10,284 bases of DNA from Chloroflexota bacterium (GTDB lineage: Bacteria; Chloroflexota; Anaerolineae; J036; Brachytrichaceae): NCBI GenBank assembly GCA_021813225.1, contig JAKALH010000065.1, positions 1-10,284 on the forward strand, read 5' to 3'. The notes beneath the pieces were generated by a model. That model was given only the letters and a program-made list of their open reading frames with translations. It was not told the DNA's origin and did not search any database. The position numbers were made by a program, and so were the translations under genes. How positions within the stretch are numbered: position 1 is the stretch's first letter; each line of letters opens with the position of its first letter. Positions 1 to 6,184 of this stretch are shown here, piece after piece.

Positions 1-108
1 GTTTACCGTGTCAATCCACGCCTGTGCAGGTTGTTGCTCAGCGCGCGCACGGCGGCGCAGACGGAAGTTCTTGAGCGCTCGCCGTTTGCCGATATTTTCC
101 CAACGTGA
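1..108 (+). CDS. 3' end of an unidentified gene entering from the left edge (partial, possibly frame-broken)
   Basis: Frame 1 is open from the first base to a TGA at 106-108 and encodes about 35 residues. It starts VYRVNPRLCRLLLSAR and ends SPFADIFPT. The amino acid mix is protein-like. Frame 2 over the same bases is an Arg/Cys-rich run typical of a shadow frame, which favours frame 1 here. After about position 85-105 the better-looking reading is frame 2, which runs to a TAA at 218-220 and includes PPHWLVFSAQHG. The true gene may therefore have been shifted near the ATTTTCCCAACG stretch (94-105). The product cannot be recognised from so short a tail. The GC content of the first 60 bases (65% by hand count) matches the rest of the locus, not the AT-richer gene that follows. 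Alternatively the gene simply ends at 108 and 109-254 is intergenic. Confidence 0.35.
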   Translation, partial: VYRVNPRLCRLLLSARTAAQTEVLERSPFADIFPT

Positions 109-254
109 AGTTGACTGGCGTGTACTGAATGCGACGTATTCAGAGCAACGACTCGGTCCAGATGCAATGCCCCCACACTGGCTCGTATTCAGTGCGCAGC
201 ATGGTTACAGCGTCACCTAAACAGCTAAATGTGCACTTCAGGAATTGAGCATCC

Positions 255-1454
255 GTGAAAATCGCTGTCTACCATAACCTGCCAAGTGGCGGCGCGAAAC
301 GCACCCTCTGTGATTCCATTCGGCGGCTGAGATTAAATCACCACATCGATGTCTTTACATTATCAAGCGCCAACCACGACTTCGCAGATTTGCGCCCGTA
401 TGTCAATTGTTACAATGTATTCAATTTCCAGCCATTGCGTTTATTGCACTCTCCATTTGGTCGCATTAACCAACTGTTACGTATTGCCGATCTGCTTCAT
501 TTACGCCTGGTAAATCGCAGCGTTGCAAATGCTATTAACCAGGGTCACTATGACCTTGCTTTTGTCCAGCCATGCCAATATGAGAAAGCGCCATCAGTTT
601 TACGCTTTCTAAACGGCCTGCATTCTGTGTATTATTGTCACGAGCCATTACGAGTTTTATACGAAACGATGCCGGCCAGGCCCTATGAGCGGCGTGACTC
701 ATTCATGCGCAGGTCATTTGACCGTCTTGACCCGTTTCCTGCTCTTTACCGCAAAGTCCTTCGGTCAACGGACCGGCGTAACATTCACAGTGCGAAAAAG
801 GTCCTGGTAAACTCCGCCTTTACCCGGCAGGCGGTGCATGACATTTACGGGATAGATGCTGATGTGAGTTACCACGGCGTAGATGCACAGATCTTTCGGC
901 CTCTGAACACTCAGAAGGCCGATATGGTCCTGTCTGTAGGGTCTTTAACTCCATTGAAAGGTTTTGATTTCATAATAGAAGCACTCTCTCAAATTCCAAA
1001 ACTGGCTAGACCCTTTCTCATCACTGCCAGTAATTTCCAGAACCAGCCGGAACGAGATTATCTGATACGACTCGCCCATGATCGCGAAGTTGAAGTAAAG
1101 TTACTGCACAATATACCCGATGCTCAGCTTGTTGAACTCTATAATCAGGCGAGGGTGACAGTATATGCGCCTGTCCGAGAGCCGTTCGGGTTGGTTCCTT
1201 TGGAGTCTTTGGCCTGTGGTACACCGGTGGTGGCGGTCCGTGAAGGGGGAATCCAAGAGACGGTCATTCACGGCACTACGGGGTTGCTGGCTAAACGCGA
1301 ACCAATGCAGTTCGCCGAAGCGATTATGAGCTTACTCTCTGATACTCAGTTATCGGAGAAATACGGACGCAATGGACGTGAAAATGTTATGGCTATGTGG
1401 ACATGGGAACATGCAGTGAGAGCACTGGAAGGTCACCTGTCATCTTGGCGATGA
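255..1454 (+). CDS. Glycosyltransferase family 4 (GT-B fold, retaining)
   Basis: This 399-residue protein is predicted to move a sugar from a nucleotide-sugar donor to a lipid-linked or saccharide acceptor on the cytoplasmic side of the membrane. The N-terminal domain opens with MKIAVYHNLPSGGAKR, whose Gly-Gly loop (residues 12-13) is typical of GT4 enzymes. YCHEP at 127-131 carries a conserved-looking His. The C-terminal donor domain has VGSLTPLKG at 228-236. It also has the classic E-x7-E motif, Glu309 and Glu317, followed by CGTPVV and GG(I)QE, the usual nucleotide-sugar site. The length fits the family. The start is a GTG at 255, with an AGGA at 240-243 as a loosely spaced ribosome site. 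No later start would keep the first beta strand. Four bases separate the stop from the epimerase start. The gene is clearly AT-richer than its neighbours (hand counts 47% GC at 301-360 and 37% at 961-1020), which suggests separate acquisition. The sugar specificity cannot be read from the sequence. Confidence 0.9.
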   Translation: MKIAVYHNLPSGGAKRTLCDSIRRLRLNHHIDVFTLSSANHDFADLRPYVNCYNVFNFQPLRLLHSPFGRINQLLRIADLLHLRLVNRSVANAINQGHYDLAFVQPCQYEKAPSVLRFLNGLHSVYYCHEPLRVLYETMPARPYERRDSFMRRSFDRLDPFPALYRKVLRSTDRRNIHSAKKVLVNSAFTRQAVHDIYGIDADVSYHGVDAQIFRPLNTQKADMVLSVGSLTPLKGFDFIIEALSQIPKLARPFLITASNFQNQPERDYLIRLAHDREVEVKLLHNIPDAQLVELYNQARVTVYAPVREPFGLVPLESLACGTPVVAVREGGIQETVIHGTTGLLAKREPMQFAEAIMSLLSDTQLSEKYGRNGRENVMAMWTWEHAVRALEGHLSSWR

Positions 1455-1458
1455 ACTT

Positions 1459-2454
1459 ATGAAAAGTATATTGGTTACCGGCGGCGCCGGCTTTATCGGT
1501 TCCCATCTGGCGGCTGAACTCTTCAGACGCGGCCACACTGTCACGGTTCTGGATGACTTGAGCGGTGGATTCGTGGACAATGTCGCGGATGGCATCGTCC
1601 TGAAGCAGGGCAGCATTACCGACGCCGAACTGGTCGACGATCTGTTTCAACGTTCGCACTTCGACTGCGTGTACCACCTGGCGGCGTATGCCGCCGAAGG
1701 TCTCAGCCACTTTATCAAGCGGTTCAACTACAACAACAACCTGATGGGCAGTGTGAATCTGATCAACGCTGCGGTGAATACCGGCGTCAGGACGTTCGCT
1801 TTCACATCGTCTATCGCCGTGTATGGCGCCAGCCCGCAGTTGCCGATGACCGAAGAGACCCCGGCACACCCCGAAGATTCCTACGGGATCGCCAAACTGG
1901 CCGTCGAACACGAACTGCAGGCCAGCCAGCGCATGTTCGGCATGGATTACGTTATCTTCAGACCACATAACGTGTATGGGGAAAACCAGAATATCGGCGA
2001 TAAGTACCGCAATGTCGTCGGTATCTTCATGAACCAGATCCTGCAGAACAAACCGATGACGATATTCGGCGATGGAACGCAGACGCGCGCCTTCAGCTAT
2101 ATCGGCGATATTGTTCCTATCATGGCGGATGCCATCGAAGTGCCGGCAGCGCGTAACGAGATCTTCAATATCGGCGCAGACCAGCCGTACAGCGTTAACG
2201 ACCTGGCTGCAGCAGTGGCCCGCAGCATGGGCGCGCCGGCTGAAATCGTGCATGTCCCGTCTCGCAATGAAGTCGCCCATGCCTACTCATCGCATGAGAA
2301 GGTGCGCCGTGTGTTCGGTGAACGCAAACTTCACAGTCTTGACGACGGCCTGGAACGCATGGCGCGCTGGGTGAAACAGCATGGCGCACGGAGCAGCAAG
2401 CGATTCTCGAATATCGAGATCGCCAGGAATTTTCCGCAGGCCTGGCTGGTTTAG
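1459..2454 (+). CDS. NAD-dependent epimerase/dehydratase, extended SDR (UDP-glucose 4-epimerase-like)
   Basis: This 331-residue soluble enzyme probably interconverts or dehydrates a nucleotide sugar (UDP-glucose/galactose type), supplying donors for the nearby glycosyltransferases. The Rossmann signature GGAGFIG lies at residues 8-14. Acidic Asp32-Asp33 at the end of beta 2 would bind the NAD ribose. The HLAA motif is at 73-76. The active site is the Ser/Thr at 116-118 (TSS) with Tyr142 and Lys146 (YGIAK). RPHNVYG at 168-174 and the FGDGTQTRAFSYIGDI stretch at 203-218 are typical of GalE-like extended SDRs. The length is normal. A C-terminal tail (about 311-331) containing SNIEIARNFPQAW extends past the core fold. 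The ATG at 1459 lies four bases after the preceding stop and lacks a clear Shine-Dalgarno, so translation is probably coupled. GC content rises sharply from this gene on. Exact substrate is uncertain: epimerase, 4,6-dehydratase and decarboxylase members share these motifs. The lack of an obvious dehydratase-type active site favours an epimerase. Confidence 0.88.
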   Translation: MKSILVTGGAGFIGSHLAAELFRRGHTVTVLDDLSGGFVDNVADGIVLKQGSITDAELVDDLFQRSHFDCVYHLAAYAAEGLSHFIKRFNYNNNLMGSVNLINAAVNTGVRTFAFTSSIAVYGASPQLPMTEETPAHPEDSYGIAKLAVEHELQASQRMFGMDYVIFRPHNVYGENQNIGDKYRNVVGIFMNQILQNKPMTIFGDGTQTRAFSYIGDIVPIMADAIEVPAARNEIFNIGADQPYSVNDLAAAVARSMGAPAEIVHVPSRNEVAHAYSSHEKVRRVFGERKLHSLDDGLERMARWVKQHGARSSKRFSNIEIARNFPQAWLV

Positions 2455-2481
2455 TATTTTTCTGCTAATGTTCCGTCCTGT

Positions 2482-3300
2482 ATGATGAAAGAACGTCTGC
2501 GAAAACCTCTGCGTGCAGTGGGTCTGTATAACGTCGCCCACACCATCTGGACACACCGCCCGAATGTTCGTGTCGCCGTCTGGAACGCCGGATATCGGCT
2601 GGCTGGAACGGGCGATGGATTGCCCATCCCGCCTGCGCGCCTGATGTACCTGGTCGATCTGTCGACGGAAGTTTCCTGGTTCCTGCACACCGGGCGGATG
2701 AGCCATGACAGTATCGCAAACGCGTTGCACAAGAATGGATACCAAATTGAGGACTTCGACGATATTCTCGATTTCGGCTGTGGCTGCGGGCGTATTCTGC
2801 GCCACTGGAAGTCGCTCAAGCACCCACGGTTGCATGGCACCGACTATAACCCGCAGTTGATCGATTGGGACAGAAAGAAACTCGGCGGGTTTGTGGAGTT
2901 CAAGACCAATCACCTGGCCCCGCCACTCGATTATCCGGATGGAGTTTTCGATTTCATCTACGTGTTATCGGTATTCACACACCTGACCGAGAGCCTGCAG
3001 CACGACTGGATGCGGGAACTGGGCCGGGTATTGAAACCCGGCGGACTTCTATTGATTACCCTGCACGGTGAGAGCCGGTTATATCAATTGGACCCGGATG
3101 AGCAGAAACGGTTCATGGCCGGCCAGATGGTCGTCAAGCAGGCCGATGCTGCGGGCAGCAACATGTGCGGCGCGTACCACCCGGAAGCGTATGTGCGAAA
3201 CATTCTTGCCAAAGACTTCGAAATCGTCGATGTGATTCCCGAAGGCGCCAGAGACGCCGATCAGGATATTTACCTGCTGCGGAAGAAAGCGGCGCCATAA
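2482..3300 (+). CDS. Class I SAM-dependent methyltransferase
   Basis: This 272-residue predicted cytoplasmic methyltransferase has a standard Rossmann-like SAM-binding core. Motif I is ILDFGCGCGR at 95-104. Asp121 (HGTDYN) would hold the SAM ribose. The post-II segment FDFIYVLSVFTHL is at 156-168, and LKPGGLLLI at 185-192 is the loop and strand of the Methyltransf_11/25 type. About 90 residues precede the core, including a Trp-rich segment near 55-70 (LVDLSTEVSWFLHTG) that may form a lid or acceptor site. The C-terminal part (225-250) resembles a substrate-binding cap with a CGAYHPEAY stretch. In this setting it most likely O- or N-methylates a sugar or caps the glycan, but the acceptor is not visible. 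The start is an ATG-ATG pair at 2482/2485. No Shine-Dalgarno is seen. The gap to the epimerase is 27 bases and the gap to the next gene is 67. Confidence 0.88.
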   Translation: MMKERLRKPLRAVGLYNVAHTIWTHRPNVRVAVWNAGYRLAGTGDGLPIPPARLMYLVDLSTEVSWFLHTGRMSHDSIANALHKNGYQIEDFDDILDFGCGCGRILRHWKSLKHPRLHGTDYNPQLIDWDRKKLGGFVEFKTNHLAPPLDYPDGVFDFIYVLSVFTHLTESLQHDWMRELGRVLKPGGLLLITLHGESRLYQLDPDEQKRFMAGQMVVKQADAAGSNMCGAYHPEAYVRNILAKDFEIVDVIPEGARDADQDIYLLRKKAAP

Positions 3301-3301
3301 G

Positions 3302-3314
3302 GGCCTCACAGGCC
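3302..3314 (+). other. Small hairpin just after the methyltransferase stop
   Basis: GGCCT at 3302-3306 can pair with AGGCC at 3310-3314 across a three-base CAC loop, two bases after the TAA at 3298-3300. The stem is only five base pairs and has no following T-run, so it does not look like an intrinsic terminator. It could slow ribosomes or shield the message in this 67-base gap, but chance is also plausible. Confidence 0.2.
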
Positions 3315-3367
3315 TGGGGTATGGCTGTTGAACGGCACACGGTCGCATTTGCCGGATTGAACCCTGC

Positions 3368-4270
3368 ATGGCACAACCTCTGGTCTTCATCGTCATCCTC
3401 AATACCAACCGCCGGGCAGACACCTGCGCGCTGCTGGCGTCGCTGGTCAAGACCACCTATGGAAATTACCGTGTGCTGATTCTCGATAATGCTTCGACGG
3501 ATGGCAGCGTCCAGGCCATTCGTACGTCCTTTCCGGATGTTCAGCTTCACGAGTTGGAACGGAACCTCGGCTACGCGGGCAACAACAACGTCGGGATCGG
3601 GGAAGCGCTGGCGCAAGGGGCCGACTGGGTCTTTGTCCTGAATGAGGACACCATACTCGACCCCGAATGCCTGAGCGAACTGGTGGCTGCCGGAGAGAGC
3701 AGTTCATCCATCGGCATCGTCGGCCCGATGGTGTATCACCACGATGAGCCTGCTGTCATCCAGTCGGCCGGCGGCCGTCTCGGGCGCTACTGGCAATCGG
3801 AGCACATCGGGCAGAACGAGGTTGACCACGGCCAGTACCCGGCAACCCGCGAGGTGGACTGGATATCCGGCTGCGCCATTCTGGTGCGCCGCGACGTCAT
3901 CGAGCAGGTCGGCATGCTCGATGAGCGATTCTTCTACTACTGGGAAGAGACCGAATGGTGCCTGCGCGCGAAAGAGAGCGGCTGGCGCATCGTGCACGTA
4001 CCGGCGGCGCGCATATGGCACAAAGGGGTGCAGCGCAACTACCAACCCGGCCCGAATGTCACGTACTACGCCACGCGCAACCGTTTGATGATGCTGGCAA
4101 GGCACCATGCGCCACTGGTTGTCTGGCTTGTCGCCTGGCAGCAGACCCTGCGCACGCTGGCAAGCTGGACGATACGCCCGAAGTGGCGCGCTATGAAGGA
4201 CCACCGCGATGCCATGTGGCAGGGCGTGTGGGATTTTGTCCATGGTCGCCAGGGCATGCGTACCGTATAA
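3368..4270 (+). CDS. Glycosyltransferase family 2 (GT-A fold, rhamnosyltransferase-like)
   Basis: This 300-residue GT-A enzyme is predicted to be an inverting nucleotide-sugar transferase at the inner face of the membrane. The N-terminal strand FIVILNTNR (7-15) leads to ILDNASTDGS at 38-47, which binds the nucleotide. NLGYAGNNN is at 66-74. LNEDT at 91-95 sits where the metal-binding DxD motif belongs, with Asp94 as the likely ligand. WISGCAILVRR (165-175), MLDERFF (183-189) and the EET/WCLR acidic segment (193-200) form the acceptor and catalytic region. His218 in IWHKG is also typical. These features match the WbbL/rhamnosyltransferase-like branch of GT2, but the sugar cannot be assigned. 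A hydrophobic, amphipathic stretch near 247-268 may touch the membrane. The start is the ATG at 3368, which keeps the whole first strand; no strong Shine-Dalgarno precedes it. Seven bases separate it from the following GT4 gene, and the same GT2-GT4 order recurs at 7635-9874. Confidence 0.9.
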   Translation: MAQPLVFIVILNTNRRADTCALLASLVKTTYGNYRVLILDNASTDGSVQAIRTSFPDVQLHELERNLGYAGNNNVGIGEALAQGADWVFVLNEDTILDPECLSELVAAGESSSSIGIVGPMVYHHDEPAVIQSAGGRLGRYWQSEHIGQNEVDHGQYPATREVDWISGCAILVRRDVIEQVGMLDERFFYYWEETEWCLRAKESGWRIVHVPAARIWHKGVQRNYQPGPNVTYYATRNRLMMLARHHAPLVVWLVAWQQTLRTLASWTIRPKWRAMKDHRDAMWQGVWDFVHGRQGMRTV

Positions 4271-4277
4271 GTTGAGC

Positions 4278-5486
4278 ATGAGAGTCCTGTTTCTGTCGAC
4301 CTGGTTTCCGTATCCACTGAGTCAGGGCAGCAAAATCAGGGCCTATTACCTGTTGCGCGCCCTGGCCGGGCAGCACGATGTCTGCCTGATTTCCTTTGCG
4401 GACACACAGATCCAGCCTGAGTGGACTGCACACCTGTCACACCTGTGCAGCCGGGTGGAAATCGTGGAGCGCAATCCCTTTTCCGCAGGCGCAGCGCGGT
4501 CGTTCGCTGGCAAGCTTTCTCTGCGCCCCAGCACGGTAGTCTCAACCCATTCGCCTGAAATGGCGGACCGTGCCAGGCGCGTCGCTGCCGAGTGGCGCCC
4601 CGATTGCGTCGTGGGGCTGACATTCGTAACGGCGCCATATGCTCTGCAGACGCCGGGCGTCCCGGCGATTGTCGATGTGGATAACCTGCTGTCGCGCATG
4701 CTGTATGAGTCATATCGGAATCAGCATGGCGGCCTCCGCAGGCTGCGGGCGTGGCTGGCCTGGTGGAAGTTCAGGCGATACGAGCGCGAGTTGTTCCAGC
4801 AGTTCGATGCCGGCATCGTCGTATCGCAGCGCGACCAGCGCGAACTGGGACAGCTGCTCCCTGTCGCCGGCCGTTGCCGCCGCATTGAGGTCATTGCGAA
4901 CGGCGTCGATCTGGAGCGCAACATCGCCGGCTTGGCCGCGCCGGTTCCCGGCAGGATGGTCTTTTCAGGCGCGCTGAGCTATCATGCCAACTATGATGCG
5001 ATGCAATACTTCATCGGCGAAGTATTGCCGCGCATACAGGCAGTGGAACCGGCAGCCCGCCTGTATATCACCGGTCGCACCGATCAGGTCGACCTGCACG
5101 GCCTGGCCATGACCGATCGTGTCGTGCTCACCGGTTACCTCGACGATGTGCGCCCTGCGGTAGCCAGTGCTCAGGTCAGTGTCGCGCCGCTGCGTATCGG
5201 TGCGGGTACGCGCCTTAAAATCCTGGAGGCGATGGCGCTGGGCACACCGGTCGTATCAACCGCAAAAGCAGCCGAGGGGCTCGAAGTCGACAACGGCCGG
5301 CATCTGTTCATCGAGGATACACCGGAAGGCTTTTCCAGGGCGGTCGTCGCATTGCTGCGGAATAGCGAGCAGCGCGAAAGTCTGATCAGACAGGCCCGCC
5401 AACTGGTGGAAGACAAATACGACTGGCGCGCAATCGGTACGCGGCTGTGCACCCTCGTTGATGAGGTCTGCCAGGCACATGGCTGA
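4278..5486 (+). CDS. Glycosyltransferase family 4, EpsH1/PEP-CTERM-associated type (first copy)
   Basis: This 402-residue GT-B enzyme probably transfers a sugar to a growing lipid-linked glycan in the cytoplasm. The start is the ATG at 4278, seven bases after the GT2 stop. The frame is open further upstream to an ATG at 4209, but those 23 extra codons overlap the GT2 gene and lie before the first beta strand (MRVLFLS), so they are unlikely to be used. The N-terminus FPYPLSQGSKIRAYYLLRAL (10-29) is the hallmark of the sugar transferases modelled as TIGR03087. The C-terminal domain has FSGALSYHANYDAM (229-242), a TGY at 285-287 and PLRIGAGTRLKILEAMALG (304-322). Glu317 is the second Glu of the usual E-x7-E pair; the first is replaced by a Gly/Ala-rich loop, as is normal for this subfamily. 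The protein aligns along its full length with the product of 8633-9874, though with many differences. Donor and acceptor are unknown. Confidence 0.88.
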   Translation: MRVLFLSTWFPYPLSQGSKIRAYYLLRALAGQHDVCLISFADTQIQPEWTAHLSHLCSRVEIVERNPFSAGAARSFAGKLSLRPSTVVSTHSPEMADRARRVAAEWRPDCVVGLTFVTAPYALQTPGVPAIVDVDNLLSRMLYESYRNQHGGLRRLRAWLAWWKFRRYERELFQQFDAGIVVSQRDQRELGQLLPVAGRCRRIEVIANGVDLERNIAGLAAPVPGRMVFSGALSYHANYDAMQYFIGEVLPRIQAVEPAARLYITGRTDQVDLHGLAMTDRVVLTGYLDDVRPAVASAQVSVAPLRIGAGTRLKILEAMALGTPVVSTAKAAEGLEVDNGRHLFIEDTPEGFSRAVVALLRNSEQRESLIRQARQLVEDKYDWRAIGTRLCTLVDEVCQAHG

Positions 5487-5490
5487 TTCC

Positions 5491-5494
5491 GGAG
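5491..5494 (+). promoter_or_regulatory. Ribosome binding site for the acetyltransferase gene
   Basis: A GGAG lies nine bases before the ATG at 5504. It is one of the few clear Shine-Dalgarno-like sequences in this gene run and supports that start codon. Confidence 0.5.
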
Positions 5495-5503
5495 TCGGGT
5501 ACG

Positions 5504-6106
5504 ATGAGTGTTGTGAACGCTATCAAACGAATTGAACCACAGTTGCCCGCTGTCCTCAGGCGGTTGATGAGGGCAGCATGGCTGTATGCGCAGGGCTTCA
5601 GCCTGTATGCGCTGACGCTGAGCGGCTACATCCCTTCGCATCATCTGCGGCGCGCCATTTACCGCCATGTGTACGGTATACGCCTGGGGCAGGGCAGCAT
5701 TGTTCACTGGCAGGCGCGCTTTTTCAAACCTTCCGGTGTTGCCATAGGCAGGCACTGTAATATCGGCAATGGCGCATTCCTGGATGGCAGGCGCGGACTG
5801 ACCATCGGCAGTCACGTCGCGACTGGTTCTGAAATCATGATCTATACGCTGCAACATGATATCGACAGCCCTGCGTTTGATGCCGTAGGCGGCCCTGTCA
5901 CTGTCGAGGACTACGTCTATATCGGCCCGCGCGCGATTATTCTGCCCGGCGTGCACATCGGGTATGGCGCCGTTGTTGCGGCTGGAGCAGTGGTCACACA
6001 GAATGTGCCGGCATATGCTGTAGTCGGCGGTGTGCCGGCGCGCTTTATCCGCGAGCGGCGGCATGATCTGAATTACCGCCCCGACTTTGCGATGCCGTTC
6101 CAGTGA
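5504..6106 (+). CDS. Acyltransferase of the left-handed beta-helix (hexapeptide repeat) family, maltose O-acetyltransferase-like
   Basis: This 200-residue protein is predicted to O-acetylate a sugar of the polysaccharide from acetyl-CoA, working as a cytoplasmic trimer. A helical N-terminus of about 60 residues (with a mildly hydrophobic stretch at 26-45) precedes the hexapeptide repeats. The repeats are visible as VAIGRHCNIGNGAF (79-92), LTIGSHVATGSEI (99-111), VTVEDYVYIGPRAIILPGV (132-150) and IGYGAVVAAGAVVTQNVP (152-169). His118 in LQHDID matches the catalytic histidine loop of the maltose/xenobiotic acetyltransferase group. The C-terminal VVGGVPARFIRER (173-185) is the usual closing segment of WcaF/LacA-like enzymes. 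The length is normal. It has one of the better ribosome sites in the window. It sits between a GT4 gene and the O-antigen ligase-like gene, which fits glycan decoration. An acyl group other than acetyl is possible. Confidence 0.9.
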   Translation: MSVVNAIKRIEPQLPAVLRRLMRAAWLYAQGFSLYALTLSGYIPSHHLRRAIYRHVYGIRLGQGSIVHWQARFFKPSGVAIGRHCNIGNGAFLDGRRGLTIGSHVATGSEIMIYTLQHDIDSPAFDAVGGPVTVEDYVYIGPRAIILPGVHIGYGAVVAAGAVVTQNVPAYAVVGGVPARFIRERRHDLNYRPDFAMPFQ

Positions 6107-6128
6107 TACGATTACTTCCCCGCGGCTC

Positions 6129-6160
6129 TGATCAGGTGCGCAACGGCACACACCCGATCA
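6129..6160. repeat. Imperfect inverted repeat upstream of the ligase gene
   Basis: TGATCAGGTG at 6129-6138 pairs with CACCCGATCA at 6151-6160 in nine of ten positions, around a 12-base spacer. It lies in the 78-base gap between the acetyltransferase and ligase/polymerase genes, the widest gap in the run. It may be a protein-binding site or an mRNA hairpin. No T-run follows, so it is not a standard terminator, and no good promoter elements were seen beside it. It could be chance. Confidence 0.3.
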
Positions 6161-6184
6161 TCGGCAGTGCGGCATCGTGTTGAT

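Noticed and set aside
111..140. Possible promoter: TTGACT at 111-116 with CGTATT at 135-140
   Set aside because: The -10 candidate matches consensus at only three positions and the spacing is 18; the region may also be coding. Not strong enough to call.
1393..2280. Long antisense open frame (295 codons) across the epimerase gene
   Set aside because: The epimerase on the other strand has full catalytic motifs. The antisense product is rich in His, Arg and Val without any recognisable domain, as expected for a shadow of a GC-rich gene.
3165..3479. Overlapping + strand open frame of 104 codons spanning the methyltransferase end and the GT2 start
   Set aside because: It overlaps two real genes in another frame and is Arg/Ser/Pro-rich without motifs, typical of a shadow frame.
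4209..4277. Upstream extension of the first EpsH1-like GT4 to an ATG at 4209
   Set aside because: The 23 extra residues overlap the GT2 coding region and precede a start that matches the N-terminus of the paralogue at 8633 exactly in register (MRVLFLS versus MRILLLT).
5171..6151. Long antisense open frame (326 codons) across the GT4/acetyltransferase junction
   Set aside because: It crosses two well-supported genes and has no family motifs; GC-rich codon structure explains its length.
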